Positions 24,672 to 34,431 of a stretch of DNA of 64,000 nt are shown one piece after another. This DNA comes from Actinoplanes sp. L3-i22 (GTDB lineage: Bacteria > Actinomycetota > Actinomycetes > Mycobacteriales > Micromonosporaceae), in contig NZ_AP024745.1 of assembly GCF_019704555.1 (NCBI RefSeq), positions 5,278,501 to 5,342,500 of the forward strand. Reading direction: 5' to 3'. The translations under genes and the position numbers were made by a program. The first letter of the stretch is position 1. Each line of letters begins with the position of its first letter. The notes beneath the pieces were generated by a model. That model had not been told where the DNA came from and ran no database searches. It worked only from the letters and a program-made list of their open reading frames with translations.

Positions 24672-27600
24672 TCACCGTTGACCTCGGTCGAGCCCGCCGT
24701 CGATGGTCAGGACGGCGGCGTGCGCCTCGCGGGAGACCGCCACGATGCCGGGCGTCGCGTCGTGCTCACCGCGGTCCCGGGCGTCGTCGACCACCTGGGC
24801 CAGGCCCGCGATCGTCGGCGTCTCGAAGATGACGGGCAGCGGCAGCTCCAGCCGGAACGTCTCACGCATCCGCGCGACCACCCGGATCGCCAGCAGGGAG
24901 TGCCCGCCCAGCTTGAAGAAGTTGTCGTGTGCGCCGACCTGGTCGAGCCCGAGGTGCTGGCGCCAGATCTCGGCGATCCTCTCCTCGGTGGCGGTCCGGG
25001 GCGGCGCCGACGACTCCTGGTTGCGGGGCCCGGCCGCCTCCGGCACCGGCAGCGCGCCGCGGTCGACCTTGCCGTTGCGGGTCATCGGCAGGGCGTCCAG
25101 CACCACGATGACCGCCGGGATCATGTAGCCGGGCAGCCGGGCCTGCAGGTAGCGGCGCAGCTCGGGGACCAGTTCGCGGGCCCGGACGGCCTGCGCCGGG
25201 TCGTTGGTGTACGCCGGCCACGGGCGGCGCCGGCCCGGCCGGCGCGGGAACGCCGGCGCCGCGCCGGTGCCGAGCGGGTGGAACAGCGCGTCGAAGCGGT
25301 CGCCGGCGCCGGCCCAGCGCAGGTCGATCGCGTACGGCAGGCCGTCCACCACGGACCGGACCGACTCCGGGTCGACGTCCCCGTCGGGCCGCGCGTCCAC
25401 GGCGCGGCGCAGCTCGCCGGCGGTGTCCGGCCGGCCGGCGCCGGCCAGCAGGTCACGGGCCGCGAGCTCGCGGGTCAGCCGGGCGTTCGGGATGCCGGTC
25501 ACGCCCAGCGGGGCCGGGGTGCCGCCGGCCAGCCGGGCGCGCAGCGCGGGCAGGGTCAGCCGGTCGCGCTTCCAGCCCAGCCACACCGGTACGTCCGGGC
25601 CGGCCGGCGCGGGCCCGACCCGCAGCACGGCCCGGTAGCGGAACCGGGTCAGCTCGTTGCGGTAACGCCCGCCCTCGGGCTCGATCCGCACCCCGCCGAT
25701 CGCCGGGAAACGCTCCGGCAACGCCTCGAAGAAGTCCGGGTCGATCAGTAGCTGGTCCTCGTCGGCGACCCGCCGGCGCACGCGTTCCAGCAGCTGCGGC
25801 ACGGGCAGCGCGGCCGGCGCCCGGGACAGCTCCACCGAGGTGTGGAACGCCTCCAGCAGCGGCAGGCTGCGCACCGCGCCGAACACCACGTGCCCGCCCG
25901 GCCGGACCACCCGCAGCGCGCCCTCGACGACCGCGAGCAGCGACTCGACGCCGGGGAAGTACTGCGCCACCGAGTTGAGCACGACCGCGTCGAACTCGCC
26001 GGTGGCGAAGCCGTCGAAGTCGTCCGCGGCGCGGTGCAGCACCGTGACGTGCCCGAGCCGGTCGGCCCGGACCCGCTCGCGCAGGTGCCGCACCGCCACG
26101 GCGGAGAAGTCGGTCCCGCAGACCCGGTCGCACCCGGCGGCCAGACGCGACAGCAGCGCGCCGGTGCCGCAGCCGATCTCCAGGATCCGGCGCGGGCCGA
26201 GCGCCGCGATGCGGGCCGCCACGCTGTCGAGCCAGTCGCGCAGGTCCTCCGCGGGCAGCGACGCCCCGGTGTAGCTGCTGTTCCAGCCGCCGTCCGCGGG
26301 CTGCCGGCGATACGTCTCGTCCCAGATCTCGCGCCAGCGGGCCACGTCGGCGGCGGGCCCGGCCGGCCGGTCGGCCGGCGTGGCGCCGCGCACCACGTAG
26401 GCGACCAGGCGGGTGTCGCCGTCCGCTCCCGGGCGGGCCACCACGGCGGCGCCGGACACCGCGGGGTGCCCGCCCAGCACCGCCTCGATCTCGCCCAGCT
26501 CGATCCGGAAGCCGCGCACCTTGACCTGCTGGTCGTCGCGTCCGACGAAGTCCACCGTGCCGTCGGGCCGGAAGCGGGCCAGGTCCCCGGTGCGGTACAT
26601 CCGCTCGCCGGGCCGGCCCGCGAACGGATCCGGCCGGAAGCTCTCCGCGGTCAGCCCGGGCCGGCCCAGATAGCCGCGGGCGACGCCGGCACCGCCGAGG
26701 AACAGCTCGCCGGTGACCCCGATCGGGACCGGTTCCAGCTCGCCGTCCAGGATGTACACCCGGGTGCCGGCGACCGGCCGCCCGATGCCCGGCCGGCCGG
26801 CGCCGGGGGCGATCCGGGCGTAGGTGGCGTACGTGGTGGCCTCGGTCGGCCCGTACAGGTTGTGCAGCCGGTCCAGCGTCGGCCGCCGGCTCAGGGTGTC
26901 CGCCAGCGACTCGGTCAGCACCTCACCGGCCAGGTTGATCACCCGGACGCCGTCCGGCAGGCCACCGGAGTGCAGCAGCTCGCCGACCGCGGACGGGACG
27001 CTGTTGACCAGGGTGACCCGGTCACGCGCCGGCAGGTGCGGCAGATGCAGCACGGTGTCCGCCAGGATCACCGTGCCGCCCGCGCTCAGCGGCGCGAACA
27101 GCTCGAAGACCGACAGGTCGAAGCAGATCGAGGTGGCCGCGAGCACCCCGGCCAGGCTGGCCGGGTCGAAGGCGTCCAGCGCCCAGCGGAGGAAGGCCGC
27201 GGCGCTGCGGTGCTCGATGGCGACGCCCTTGGGCCGGCCGGTGGAGCCGGAGGTGTAGATGACGTACGCCAGGTCGCCGGGCCGGATCCCGGCCGGCGCC
27301 ACGTCGCCGTCGCTGTCGGCATCGTCGTCGGCTTCGAGCAGGATGACCGGCCGGTCCGGCAGCTTGTCGCGCAGGCCCGCCTCGGTCAGCACGACGGCGT
27401 CCGAGTCGTCCAGCATCAGCGCGAGCCGCTCCCGTGGATAGGACGGGTCGAGCGGGACATAGGCACCCCCGGCCTTCAGTACGCTGAGCAGGGCCACCAC
27501 CATCGCCGGCGACCGCTCGACACAGACCCCGACCAGCCGTTCCGGCCCCACCCCAGCGGCCCGCAGACGACGGGCCAGGCGATCCGCCCGCTCGTGCAGC

Positions 27601-29201
27601 TGCGCGTAGGTCAGCTGCTCCTCGCCGTGGACGACCGCGACCGCGCCGGGCGTCCGGCGGGCCTGCGCCGCCAGCAGGGAGACGATCGTGTCGTCGGCGC
27701 GCGCCACCGCCCGGGTGGTGTTCCACCGGTCCAGGAGCTGCCCGCGTTCCGCCTCGGTGAGCAGGGGGAGGGCGGCCACCGGGGCGTCCGGGTCGGCGCA
27801 GGCCGCGCGCAGCAGCGTCGCGAAGTGCCCGGCCATCCGGGCGATGGTGTCCGCCTCGAACAGGTCGGTGCTGTACTCGATCTCCCCGGACAGGTCGTCG
27901 CCGTCCGGCCAGGTGCTGATGGTCAGGTCCAGGATCGCCGTGTGGTGCGGCAGGTCGACCCGTCCGTCGTCGTCCGCCGCGGCCTCCGCGCCGGCCCCGG
28001 TCAGCAGCTGGAAGGCGGCCTGCACGAGCGGGTTGCGGCTCGGGTCGCGCTCGGGCGCGAGCGCCTGGACCACCCGCGCGAACGGGACCTCCTGATGGGC
28101 GTACGCGTCAAGGGTGGTCTTCCGGGTCTGCCGGAGCACCTCGCGGAACGTCGGCGAGCCGGTGAAGTCGCTGCGCAGCACCAGCGTGTTGACGAAGAAG
28201 CCGATGATGCCCTCGGTCTCGGCGCGTCCCCGGTCGGCGGTGAACGTGCCGGTGACGACGTCCTGCTGGCCGCTGTAGCGGAACAGCAGCGTGGTGAAGA
28301 CCGCGAACAGGGTCATGAACGCGGTGGTGTGCTCCTGCCGGCCGATCCGGTGCAGGTCGGCGGTGATCGACCGGACGGTGAACGGGCAGACCCCGCCGCG
28401 CCCGGATTGCGCCGCGGGCCGCGGATGGTCGGAGGGCAGTTCCAGGGTCGGGGCGTCGCGGAGCAGGTCCGTCCAGTACCGGAGCCGGCCGTCGGCCGCG
28501 TCGCCGCCGAACCGCTCCTGCTGCCACACCGCGAAGTCGGCGTACTGCAGCGGCGGCTCGGGCAGCGGGCTGGGCCGGCCCTCGGCGAAGGCCGTCCACA
28601 GGGTGGTCAGCTCGTCCCAGAACACCGCCAGCGACCAGGCGTCGGACACGATGTGGTGCATGGTCAGCACGAGGATCTGATCGGTCCCGGACAGCCGCAG
28701 CAGCGTGGCCCGGATCAGCGGCCCGGTGGCCAGGTCGAAGGGGAGCTGGCTCTCCTCGTCGGCCATCCGCCGGGCGGTGGCCACGCGCTCGCCGGCCGGC
28801 ACCCGGCCCAGGTCCACGTGCCGCAGCGGGAGCGTCCCGTGCGGCGCGACGACCTGGACCGGGTCCCCGTGCACGGCGGTGAAGGTGGTCCGCAGCGACC
28901 CGTGCCGGCGCACCATCTCGTCGAGCGCCCGCTGCAGGGCCACCCGGTCGATCGGCTCGCGGATCCGGTAGGCGCCGGTGAGGTTGTAGATCGGGTTGCC
29001 GGGCATCAGCTGGTCGAGGAACCAGAGCCGCTGCTGGGCGAAGGAGAGCGGGGCCGGCCCGGACGTGGTGCGGCGCCCGATGCCCGGCAGCGACCCGGCC
29101 CGGGCGGCCAGCAGCTTCTCCAGGACCGCCCGCCGGTCCGCGGGCAGGTGGTCGATCCGCCGGCCGGGCTGCCGGGGATCCGGGTTCACCGCGGTTGCCA
29201 T
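24672..29201 (-). CDS. NRPS module: C-A-[methyltransferase]-A-PCP
   Basis: The 1509-residue product starts with a short linker (HLPADRRAVLEKLLA), then a C domain with intact HHIVSDAW (near 179). The A domain (YTSGSTGRPKG near 650) is split after motif A8 (KVRGFRIELGEIE) by a methyltransferase of about 400 residues with ILEIGCGTGALLS near 1005. A9/A10 follow (RNGKVDRGALP near 1376), then PCP with LGGHSLLAI near 1432. The pocket residues I align to the standard ten positions read D-L-F-N-N-A-L-T-Y-(K), a code I associate with Ala in cyanobacterial NRPSs. Inserts at this site, with the GWNSSYTG lead-in seen here, usually N-methylate the bound amino acid, so an N-methyl-Ala-like residue is predicted. 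The start overlaps the free methyltransferase gene. Confidence 0.92.
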   Translation of the reverse strand: MATAVNPDPRQPGRRIDHLPADRRAVLEKLLAARAGSLPGIGRRTTSGPAPLSFAQQRLWFLDQLMPGNPIYNLTGAYRIREPIDRVALQRALDEMVRRHGSLRTTFTAVHGDPVQVVAPHGTLPLRHVDLGRVPAGERVATARRMADEESQLPFDLATGPLIRATLLRLSGTDQILVLTMHHIVSDAWSLAVFWDELTTLWTAFAEGRPSPLPEPPLQYADFAVWQQERFGGDAADGRLRYWTDLLRDAPTLELPSDHPRPAAQSGRGGVCPFTVRSITADLHRIGRQEHTTAFMTLFAVFTTLLFRYSGQQDVVTGTFTADRGRAETEGIIGFFVNTLVLRSDFTGSPTFREVLRQTRKTTLDAYAHQEVPFARVVQALAPERDPSRNPLVQAAFQLLTGAGAEAAADDDGRVDLPHHTAILDLTISTWPDGDDLSGEIEYSTDLFEADTIARMAGHFATLLRAACADPDAPVAALPLLTEAERGQLLDRWNTTRAVARADDTIVSLLAAQARRTPGAVAVVHGEEQLTYAQLHERADRLARRLRAAGVGPERLVGVCVERSPAMVVALLSVLKAGGAYVPLDPSYPRERLALMLDDSDAVVLTEAGLRDKLPDRPVILLEADDDADSDGDVAPAGIRPGDLAYVIYTSGSTGRPKGVAIEHRSAAAFLRWALDAFDPASLAGVLAATSICFDLSVFELFAPLSAGGTVILADTVLHLPHLPARDRVTLVNSVPSAVGELLHSGGLPDGVRVINLAGEVLTESLADTLSRRPTLDRLHNLYGPTEATTYATYARIAPGAGRPGIGRPVAGTRVYILDGELEPVPIGVTGELFLGGAGVARGYLGRPGLTAESFRPDPFAGRPGERMYRTGDLARFRPDGTVDFVGRDDQQVKVRGFRIELGEIEAVLGGHPAVSGAAVVARPGADGDTRLVAYVVRGATPADRPAGPAADVARWREIWDETYRRQPADGGWNSSYTGASLPAEDLRDWLDSVAARIAALGPRRILEIGCGTGALLSRLAAGCDRVCGTDFSAVAVRHLRERVRADRLGHVTVLHRAADDFDGFATGEFDAVVLNSVAQYFPGVESLLAVVEGALRVVRPGGHVVFGAVRSLPLLEAFHTSVELSRAPAALPVPQLLERVRRRVADEDQLLIDPDFFEALPERFPAIGGVRIEPEGGRYRNELTRFRYRAVLRVGPAPAGPDVPVWLGWKRDRLTLPALRARLAGGTPAPLGVTGIPNARLTRELAARDLLAGAGRPDTAGELRRAVDARPDGDVDPESVRSVVDGLPYAIDLRWAGAGDRFDALFHPLGTGAAPAFPRRPGRRRPWPAYTNDPAQAVRARELVPELRRYLQARLPGYMIPAVIVVLDALPMTRNGKVDRGALPVPEAAGPRNQESSAPPRTATEERIAEIWRQHLGLDQVGAHDNFFKLGGHSLLAIRVVARMRETFRLELPLPVIFETPTIAGLAQVVDDARDRGEHDATPGIVAVSREAHAAVLTIDGGLDRGQR

Positions 29202-30055
29202 GCGACCTCGCCCTCCGGCCGGGTGAGCCTGAGCATCAGGTACCGGTAGCCGCCGTCGCGCATGCCCCGGTAGACGTCCGAGCCGGGCAGCGCCAGGAAC
29301 TCGCCGAGCTCACCGGGATCGTCGGGCGGCCCGAACGCCATGGCGTGCTGGGCGGCGGTCTCCCGGCAGGACAGCAGGACGTTCGGGGTGACGTCGCGTT
29401 CGGCCCGGACCACGAAACCCGTCGCGACCAGCGCGGCCAGCGCCCGGCGGGTCTCGGCGGCGGGCAGCACGTCGGTCCAGAGGAACCACCCGCCGGGGCG
29501 CAGGACCCGGAAGACCTCCCGGAAGAACGCGGTCCGGTCCGGATAGCTGTGCGAGGACTCCACGTTCGTGACGACGTCGAAGCACGCCGGCCGGAACGGC
29601 AGCGCCTCCGCGTCCGCCTCCAGGAAGCCGGCGAAGCCGTGCGCGCGGCGGCAGAACGCGACCGCCCCGGCGGACAGGTCGACGCCGACGATCCGCGCGG
29701 GCGGCAGGTAGGTGTGCAGCGTGTGCGCGGTCCCGCCGCGGCCGCAGCCGACGTCGAGCACGGCCCGGCCCTCGACCGGGCAGTCGGCGACCAGTTCCAG
29801 CACGAGCCGGATCGAGTTCTTGTTGAGACAGTGCCGGGGCAGCTCGACCCGGGCCTGACCGGGATCGTCGCCCGGCGTGTAGCCGTAGTTCAGGAAGTAC
29901 GACACCGCGCCGAACCCGTTCGCGTTCAGCCGCTCGTTGACCTCGTCGTAGTAGCGGCGGTAGCCGGCCTTCACCGAGGCGGCCGCGAGCAACCGGCGCA
30001 GCAGCCGGCGTCGGTCGGCGGGCAGGGCGGCGAGCCGCCGTCCGGCATCAGTCAT
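29186..30055 (-). CDS. Free-standing SAM-dependent methyltransferase
   Basis: The 289-residue class I methyltransferase has motif I VLDVGCGRGGTAHTL, EADAEALPF and a conserved post-motif block FREVFRVLRPGGWFLWTDVL. I chose the ATG at 30055, ten bases after GGAG and overlapping the PKS stop; a GTG at 30064 sits too close to that GGAG. The first 25 residues (RRLAALPADRRRLLRRLLAA) resemble the linker at the start of the following NRPS (LPADRRAVLEKLLA), which may be a docking helix. It is probably an O- or C-methyltransferase acting on the nascent or released product; the target is unknown. It is squeezed between the PKS and NRPS genes, overlapping both. Confidence 0.85.
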   Translation of the reverse strand: MTDAGRRLAALPADRRRLLRRLLAAASVKAGYRRYYDEVNERLNANGFGAVSYFLNYGYTPGDDPGQARVELPRHCLNKNSIRLVLELVADCPVEGRAVLDVGCGRGGTAHTLHTYLPPARIVGVDLSAGAVAFCRRAHGFAGFLEADAEALPFRPACFDVVTNVESSHSYPDRTAFFREVFRVLRPGGWFLWTDVLPAAETRRALAALVATGFVVRAERDVTPNVLLSCRETAAQHAMAFGPPDDPGELGEFLALPGSDVYRGMRDGGYRYLMLRLTRPEGEVAWQPR

Positions 30056-33000
30056 CGCCGTCACGCTCCAGCAGCTCCCGGACCTGGCTGTCGGTGAGCC
30101 CCTCGACGTACTGGAGCAGGTCGGCCGCCCGGGTCTCGTCGACGCCCTCGGCGAGCCGGGCCACGGTCGGCGCGTCGAAGATCATCTGGATCGGCAGCTC
30201 GACCCGCAGCTGCTCACGCAGCCGGGAGATCAGCTGGATGGCGAGCAGCGAGTGCCCGCCGAGGTCGAAGAAGTCGTCGAACACGCCGACCGGGGCGATG
30301 CCCAGCAGCTGCTGCCAGATCTCGGCGATCTCGCGCTCCAGGTCGGACCGGGGCGCGACGTACGGATTCGCCAGCTCGGGCCGGTCATGACGCCCGGCCG
30401 GGACCTCCGCGGCCGGCTCCTCGGCGTCCGGCATGGTCCACCGCGCGAGACGCGGACCCAGCTCGGTGACCGAGACGACCACGTGCCGCGGCGCCCGGTC
30501 CAGGATGCGGTGGAACGCCGCCGCGCCGTCCGCCGGCGTGATCCGCGAGCCGTCGCCGGGCTCGCCGAACTCCCACGCGTCCCAGTCGACGGAGATCCAC
30601 GGCGTGCCGCCCTCCCGGGCCCGGGCGATCGCCATCGCGTCGAGGAAGCAGTTGGCCGCCGCGTACGGCAACAGCCCCGGGCCGCCCAGCACGGTCGAGA
30701 TCGACGACAGCAGCAGGCAGAAGTCGAGCCGCCGGTCCCGGAACAGCTCGTCGAGCACCAGCAGGCCGAGCGCCTTGGGCCGGAACTGCGCCCCGGCCGC
30801 GTCCCGGTCGGTCTGGCCGGCCAGGGTGTACGCCCCGGTGTCGCCGGCGCCGTGGATCACGCCGCGGATCGGGCCGAGCTCCTCCTCGGCCCGCCGGACC
30901 ACCTGGCGCATCCGCTCCCGGTCGGCGGCGTCGGCCCGGAAGTAGCGCACCTCGGCGCCGAGCTCCCGCAGCCGGTCCAGGGCCGGCCCGGCGCCCGCGC
31001 CGTCTGAGCGCCCGGTGAGCACCAGCCGGGTCCCCGGCGTCCGGGCGATCGACTCGGCCAGGACCAGGCCGATCTGCCCCAGCCCGCCGGTGATCAGGTA
31101 GACGCCGCCGGGCCGGATCCGGGAGTCCGGGCCGGCCGGCTCGCCCAGGCGCACCGGCTCGTGGACCCGGGTCCACCGGCGGCCCCGGCGCACCGCGGTG
31201 ACCGGCTCCGGGTCGTCGATCAGGACCTCGTCCGCGCTGGCCGGGTCGTCGTCGATGTCGACGGTGCGCACCGACAGGTTCGGGTGCTCCTGCGGGATCA
31301 CCAGGGCCGGGCCGGCGATCGTCGCCTTCGCCGGGCACAGCGGCTCGTCGCCGTGCACCGCGTGCACCCGGTCGGTGACGACGGTGATCCGTACCGGGGC
31401 CGCCGGATCGGCCTCGACCAGGGCGCGGGCCAGGTAGGTGAGGCTGTAGAAGCCGCGCCGCTGGTGGTGCTCGAAGTCGTCCCGGTCCCCGGCCCGGGTG
31501 ACGCCCCACAGGTGCAGCACGGCCTCCGGGACGGTGCCCTCCGCGCGCAGCAGCCGCCGATAGTCGTCCAGCTCGTCCGGGCGGACGACGTAACCGTCGA
31601 GGGTGGTGGCGAAGCGGTCGCCGGGCGTCACCCGTACCACGGAATGCCCTTGATCGGTCAGCCGGTGGATCTGGCGCTCGCCCGGACCCGCCGGCCCGGT
31701 GTCGTCGGTCAGGACCAGCCAGCGCACGGGCGCGGCGTCGCCGGCGACCTCCGCGGGACCGGCCGGTCGCCAGGCCGGGTAGGAGAACCAGTCGCCGGGA
31801 TCGGCCGGGTCGCCCGGCTCGGACCAGGCGTCGGCCGGCTCGATCCAGTAGCTCGACCGTTCGAACGGGTAGCCGGGCAGCGAGACGCGCCGGCACCGGT
31901 CGTCGGCCGCGAAGCCATGCCAGTCCGGGGTCGCGCCGCCCAGCCACAGTCGCGCCAGCGCCTCCGGCAGCCCGGCCGCGTCGGAGGCCAGCACCGGCTG
32001 GCCGGCGTGGCGCTGCGGATGCCGCCGGGCCAGATCGCTCAGCGTGTGCCCCGGGCCGACCTCGAGCAGGATCCGGTCGCCGGCCTCGCACAGCTCGTCG
32101 AGGCCGTCGGAGAACCGCACGGCCTGCCGCAGCTGCCGGCCCCAGTACTCCGGATCGGTCGCCGCCTCGTCGGTGATCCACGTGCCGGTGACGCCGGAGA
32201 CGTACGGAATCGCCGGCGCGGACAGCGTGACCGTGCGCACCACGTCGACGAACTCGCCCACGACGCCGTCCATCAGCGGCGAGTGGAAGGCCCGCGCGGT
32301 GCGCAACGGGTGGGCGCGCACGCCCTGCTCGGCGAGCCGCGCGGTGGCCAGCTCGACGGCCCGCGGGGTCCCGGACAGGACACAGGAGGCCGGCCCGTTC
32401 ACCGCGGCGAGCGCCAGGTCCGGGCCCGCGTGCTGCCGGGCCACGGCCTCCGGCAGCGGCACCGCCACCATGGCGCCGGGCGGGGTGCCGTCCATCAGCC
32501 GGCCACGCGCGGCGACCAGCGTGATCGCGTCCGCCAGGGTGAGCACGCCGGCCAGGCACGCCGCGACGTACTCGCCGATGCTGTGCCCGATCATCGCGGC
32601 CGGGCGGATTCCCCAGTGCAGCCACTGCCGGGCGAGGGCGTACTCGACGGTGAACAGCGCCGGCTGGGTGTGGACGGTCCGGTCGAGCGCGATCGCCGCG
32701 TCCGCCCGGTGCTCCTCCTCCGGGTACAACAGCTCGCGCAGGTCCAGCCCCAGGTACGGGCGGAGCAACTCGCAGCACCGGTCGACCGCCGCGCCGAAGA
32801 CCGGCTCGGTCCGGTAGGCGTCCAGGGCCATGTCCACGCGTTGGGTGCCCTGGCCGGGGAAGAGGAAGACGACCGGCCGGGGCCCGCCCGGCGCGACGCC
32901 GGTGAGCAGCCGCTCCGGGTCCCGCCGGGACAACGCCTCGGCGGCGCCGCCGGTGTCGTGCCGCGGCCAGATCAGCGCCCGCCGGTGGGCGAACGCGCGC

Positions 33001-34430
33001 CGCCCGGTCTGCAGCGTGTACGCCACGTCGGCGAGGTCGGCCTCCGGATGCCGGCGCAGGTACTGGGCGAGGTTCGTGGTCGCCGCCTCGAGCGCCGCGG
33101 CGGTCCGGGCGGAGAGCACCAGCGGGCACTGCGCCCGGGCGTACCGGCTGGGCCCGGCCGGCGGCGCCTCCTCCAGGACGACGTGCGCGTTGGTGCCGCC
33201 GATGCCGAACGAGCTGACCCCGGCCCGCCGCGGTCCGGTGCCGGCGGTCCACTCGGTGAGCTCGGTGTTCACCCGGAACGCGGAGCTCGCGAAGTCGATC
33301 TTCGGGTTGGGGTGGGCGACGTGCAGGGTGGCCGGCAGCTGCCGGTGTTCCAGCGCCAGCACCGCCTTGATCAGGCCGGCCACGCCGGCGGCGGTGTCCA
33401 GGTGGCCGATGCTGCTCTTCACCGAGCCGATCGCGCAGAAGCCGCGGCGGTCGGTGCCCGCGCCGAAGACCTGTTGCAGGGCGGCCACCTCGATCGGGTC
33501 GCCCAGCGGCGTACCGGTGCCGTGCGCCTCGACCAGCGTGACGGTCTCCGGCGCGACGTTCGCCATGGCCATCGCCATCGCGATCACGTCGGCCTGGCCG
33601 TCGATGCTCGGCGCGGTGTAGCCCACCTTCCGCGAGCCGTCGTTGTTCAGGGCGAACCCCCGGATCACGGCCCGGATGTGGTCGCCGTCGGCGATCGCGT
33701 CCGACAGCCGCTTGAGCACGACGACGCCCACCCCGTTGCCGGCCACCGTGCCCTGCGCGTCGGCGTCGAAGGCCCGGCACCGGCCGTCCGGCGACATGAT
33801 CCCGCCGGGCTGGTAGTAGTAGCCCTGCACGGTCGCGCTGTCCGCGGACACCCCGCCGGCCAGCGCCAGGTCGCACTGATAGTTGAGCAGGCTCTGACTC
33901 GCCATGCAGATCGCCACCAGCGACGTCGAGCACGCGGTCTGCACGGCGACGCTCGGCCCGCGCAGGTTCAGCCGGTACGACACCTGGGTGGTCAGGTGGT
34001 CCTTGTCGTTGCCGATGGCGATCTGCAGGTCGTCCAGGCCGTGCTCGGCGGCGTTCGCGTAGAACCCGGACAGGTAGGAGTTGAACGCGGCCCCGGCGAA
34101 CACGCCGATCGGCCCGGGGTGCTCGGCCGGGTCGTACCCGGCGTCCTCCAGGCCGTGCCACGCGCACTCCAGGAAGATCCGCTGCTGCGGGTCGGTCGCC
34201 TCGGCGTCGCGGGCGCTGAAGCCGAAGAACGGGGCGTCGAACAGGTCGATGCCGTCCAGCACGCCGCCGGCGTTGACGTAGTACGCGTCGTCGTAGGCCG
34301 GCAGGTCGGCGATGCAGTCGACGCCGTCGCGCAGGTTGCGCCAGTACTCGTCCAGGTCGGCGGCGCGCGGGAAGCGGCCGGCCATCCCCACCACGGCGAT
34401 GCCGTCCGGTCCGCTCAGCTCCGCGGCCAT
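30048..34430 (-). CDS. Type I PKS module: KS-AT-KR-ACP
   Basis: The 1460-residue module has: KS with TACSTSL (Cys near 167), EAHGTGT and SIGHLDTAAG; AT with FPGQGTQ, GHSIG (near 615) and RAFHS in the specificity box, fitting malonyl-CoA; KR with TGGLGQIG, SSISTVLGG and PYAAAN (Tyr near 1255); ACP with LGGHS (near 1392). After the ACP an acidic tail (YVEGLTDSQVRELLERDGDD) looks like a C-terminal docking helix. No DH or ER is visible, so the unit should retain a beta-hydroxyl. The gene begins one base after the stop of the first NRPS (TGAcATG), and in operon order it extends that NRPS's aminoacyl chain. Confidence 0.92.
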   Translation of the reverse strand: MAAELSGPDGIAVVGMAGRFPRAADLDEYWRNLRDGVDCIADLPAYDDAYYVNAGGVLDGIDLFDAPFFGFSARDAEATDPQQRIFLECAWHGLEDAGYDPAEHPGPIGVFAGAAFNSYLSGFYANAAEHGLDDLQIAIGNDKDHLTTQVSYRLNLRGPSVAVQTACSTSLVAICMASQSLLNYQCDLALAGGVSADSATVQGYYYQPGGIMSPDGRCRAFDADAQGTVAGNGVGVVVLKRLSDAIADGDHIRAVIRGFALNNDGSRKVGYTAPSIDGQADVIAMAMAMANVAPETVTLVEAHGTGTPLGDPIEVAALQQVFGAGTDRRGFCAIGSVKSSIGHLDTAAGVAGLIKAVLALEHRQLPATLHVAHPNPKIDFASSAFRVNTELTEWTAGTGPRRAGVSSFGIGGTNAHVVLEEAPPAGPSRYARAQCPLVLSARTAAALEAATTNLAQYLRRHPEADLADVAYTLQTGRRAFAHRRALIWPRHDTGGAAEALSRRDPERLLTGVAPGGPRPVVFLFPGQGTQRVDMALDAYRTEPVFGAAVDRCCELLRPYLGLDLRELLYPEEEHRADAAIALDRTVHTQPALFTVEYALARQWLHWGIRPAAMIGHSIGEYVAACLAGVLTLADAITLVAARGRLMDGTPPGAMVAVPLPEAVARQHAGPDLALAAVNGPASCVLSGTPRAVELATARLAEQGVRAHPLRTARAFHSPLMDGVVGEFVDVVRTVTLSAPAIPYVSGVTGTWITDEAATDPEYWGRQLRQAVRFSDGLDELCEAGDRILLEVGPGHTLSDLARRHPQRHAGQPVLASDAAGLPEALARLWLGGATPDWHGFAADDRCRRVSLPGYPFERSSYWIEPADAWSEPGDPADPGDWFSYPAWRPAGPAEVAGDAAPVRWLVLTDDTGPAGPGERQIHRLTDQGHSVVRVTPGDRFATTLDGYVVRPDELDDYRRLLRAEGTVPEAVLHLWGVTRAGDRDDFEHHQRRGFYSLTYLARALVEADPAAPVRITVVTDRVHAVHGDEPLCPAKATIAGPALVIPQEHPNLSVRTVDIDDDPASADEVLIDDPEPVTAVRRGRRWTRVHEPVRLGEPAGPDSRIRPGGVYLITGGLGQIGLVLAESIARTPGTRLVLTGRSDGAGAGPALDRLRELGAEVRYFRADAADRERMRQVVRRAEEELGPIRGVIHGAGDTGAYTLAGQTDRDAAGAQFRPKALGLLVLDELFRDRRLDFCLLLSSISTVLGGPGLLPYAAANCFLDAMAIARAREGGTPWISVDWDAWEFGEPGDGSRITPADGAAAFHRILDRAPRHVVVSVTELGPRLARWTMPDAEEPAAEVPAGRHDRPELANPYVAPRSDLEREIAEIWQQLLGIAPVGVFDDFFDLGGHSLLAIQLISRLREQLRVELPIQMIFDAPTVARLAEGVDETRAADLLQYVEGLTDSQVRELLERDGDD

Positions 34431-34431
34431 G

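Noticed and set aside
20333..24832. A 1499-codon plus-strand open frame opposite the PKS module
   Set aside because: Composition is that of a GC-rich shadow frame, while the minus strand encodes clear KS, AT, KR and ACP motifs. The same applies to plus-strand frames at 25842-29249, 31161-34586 and 34312-38916.
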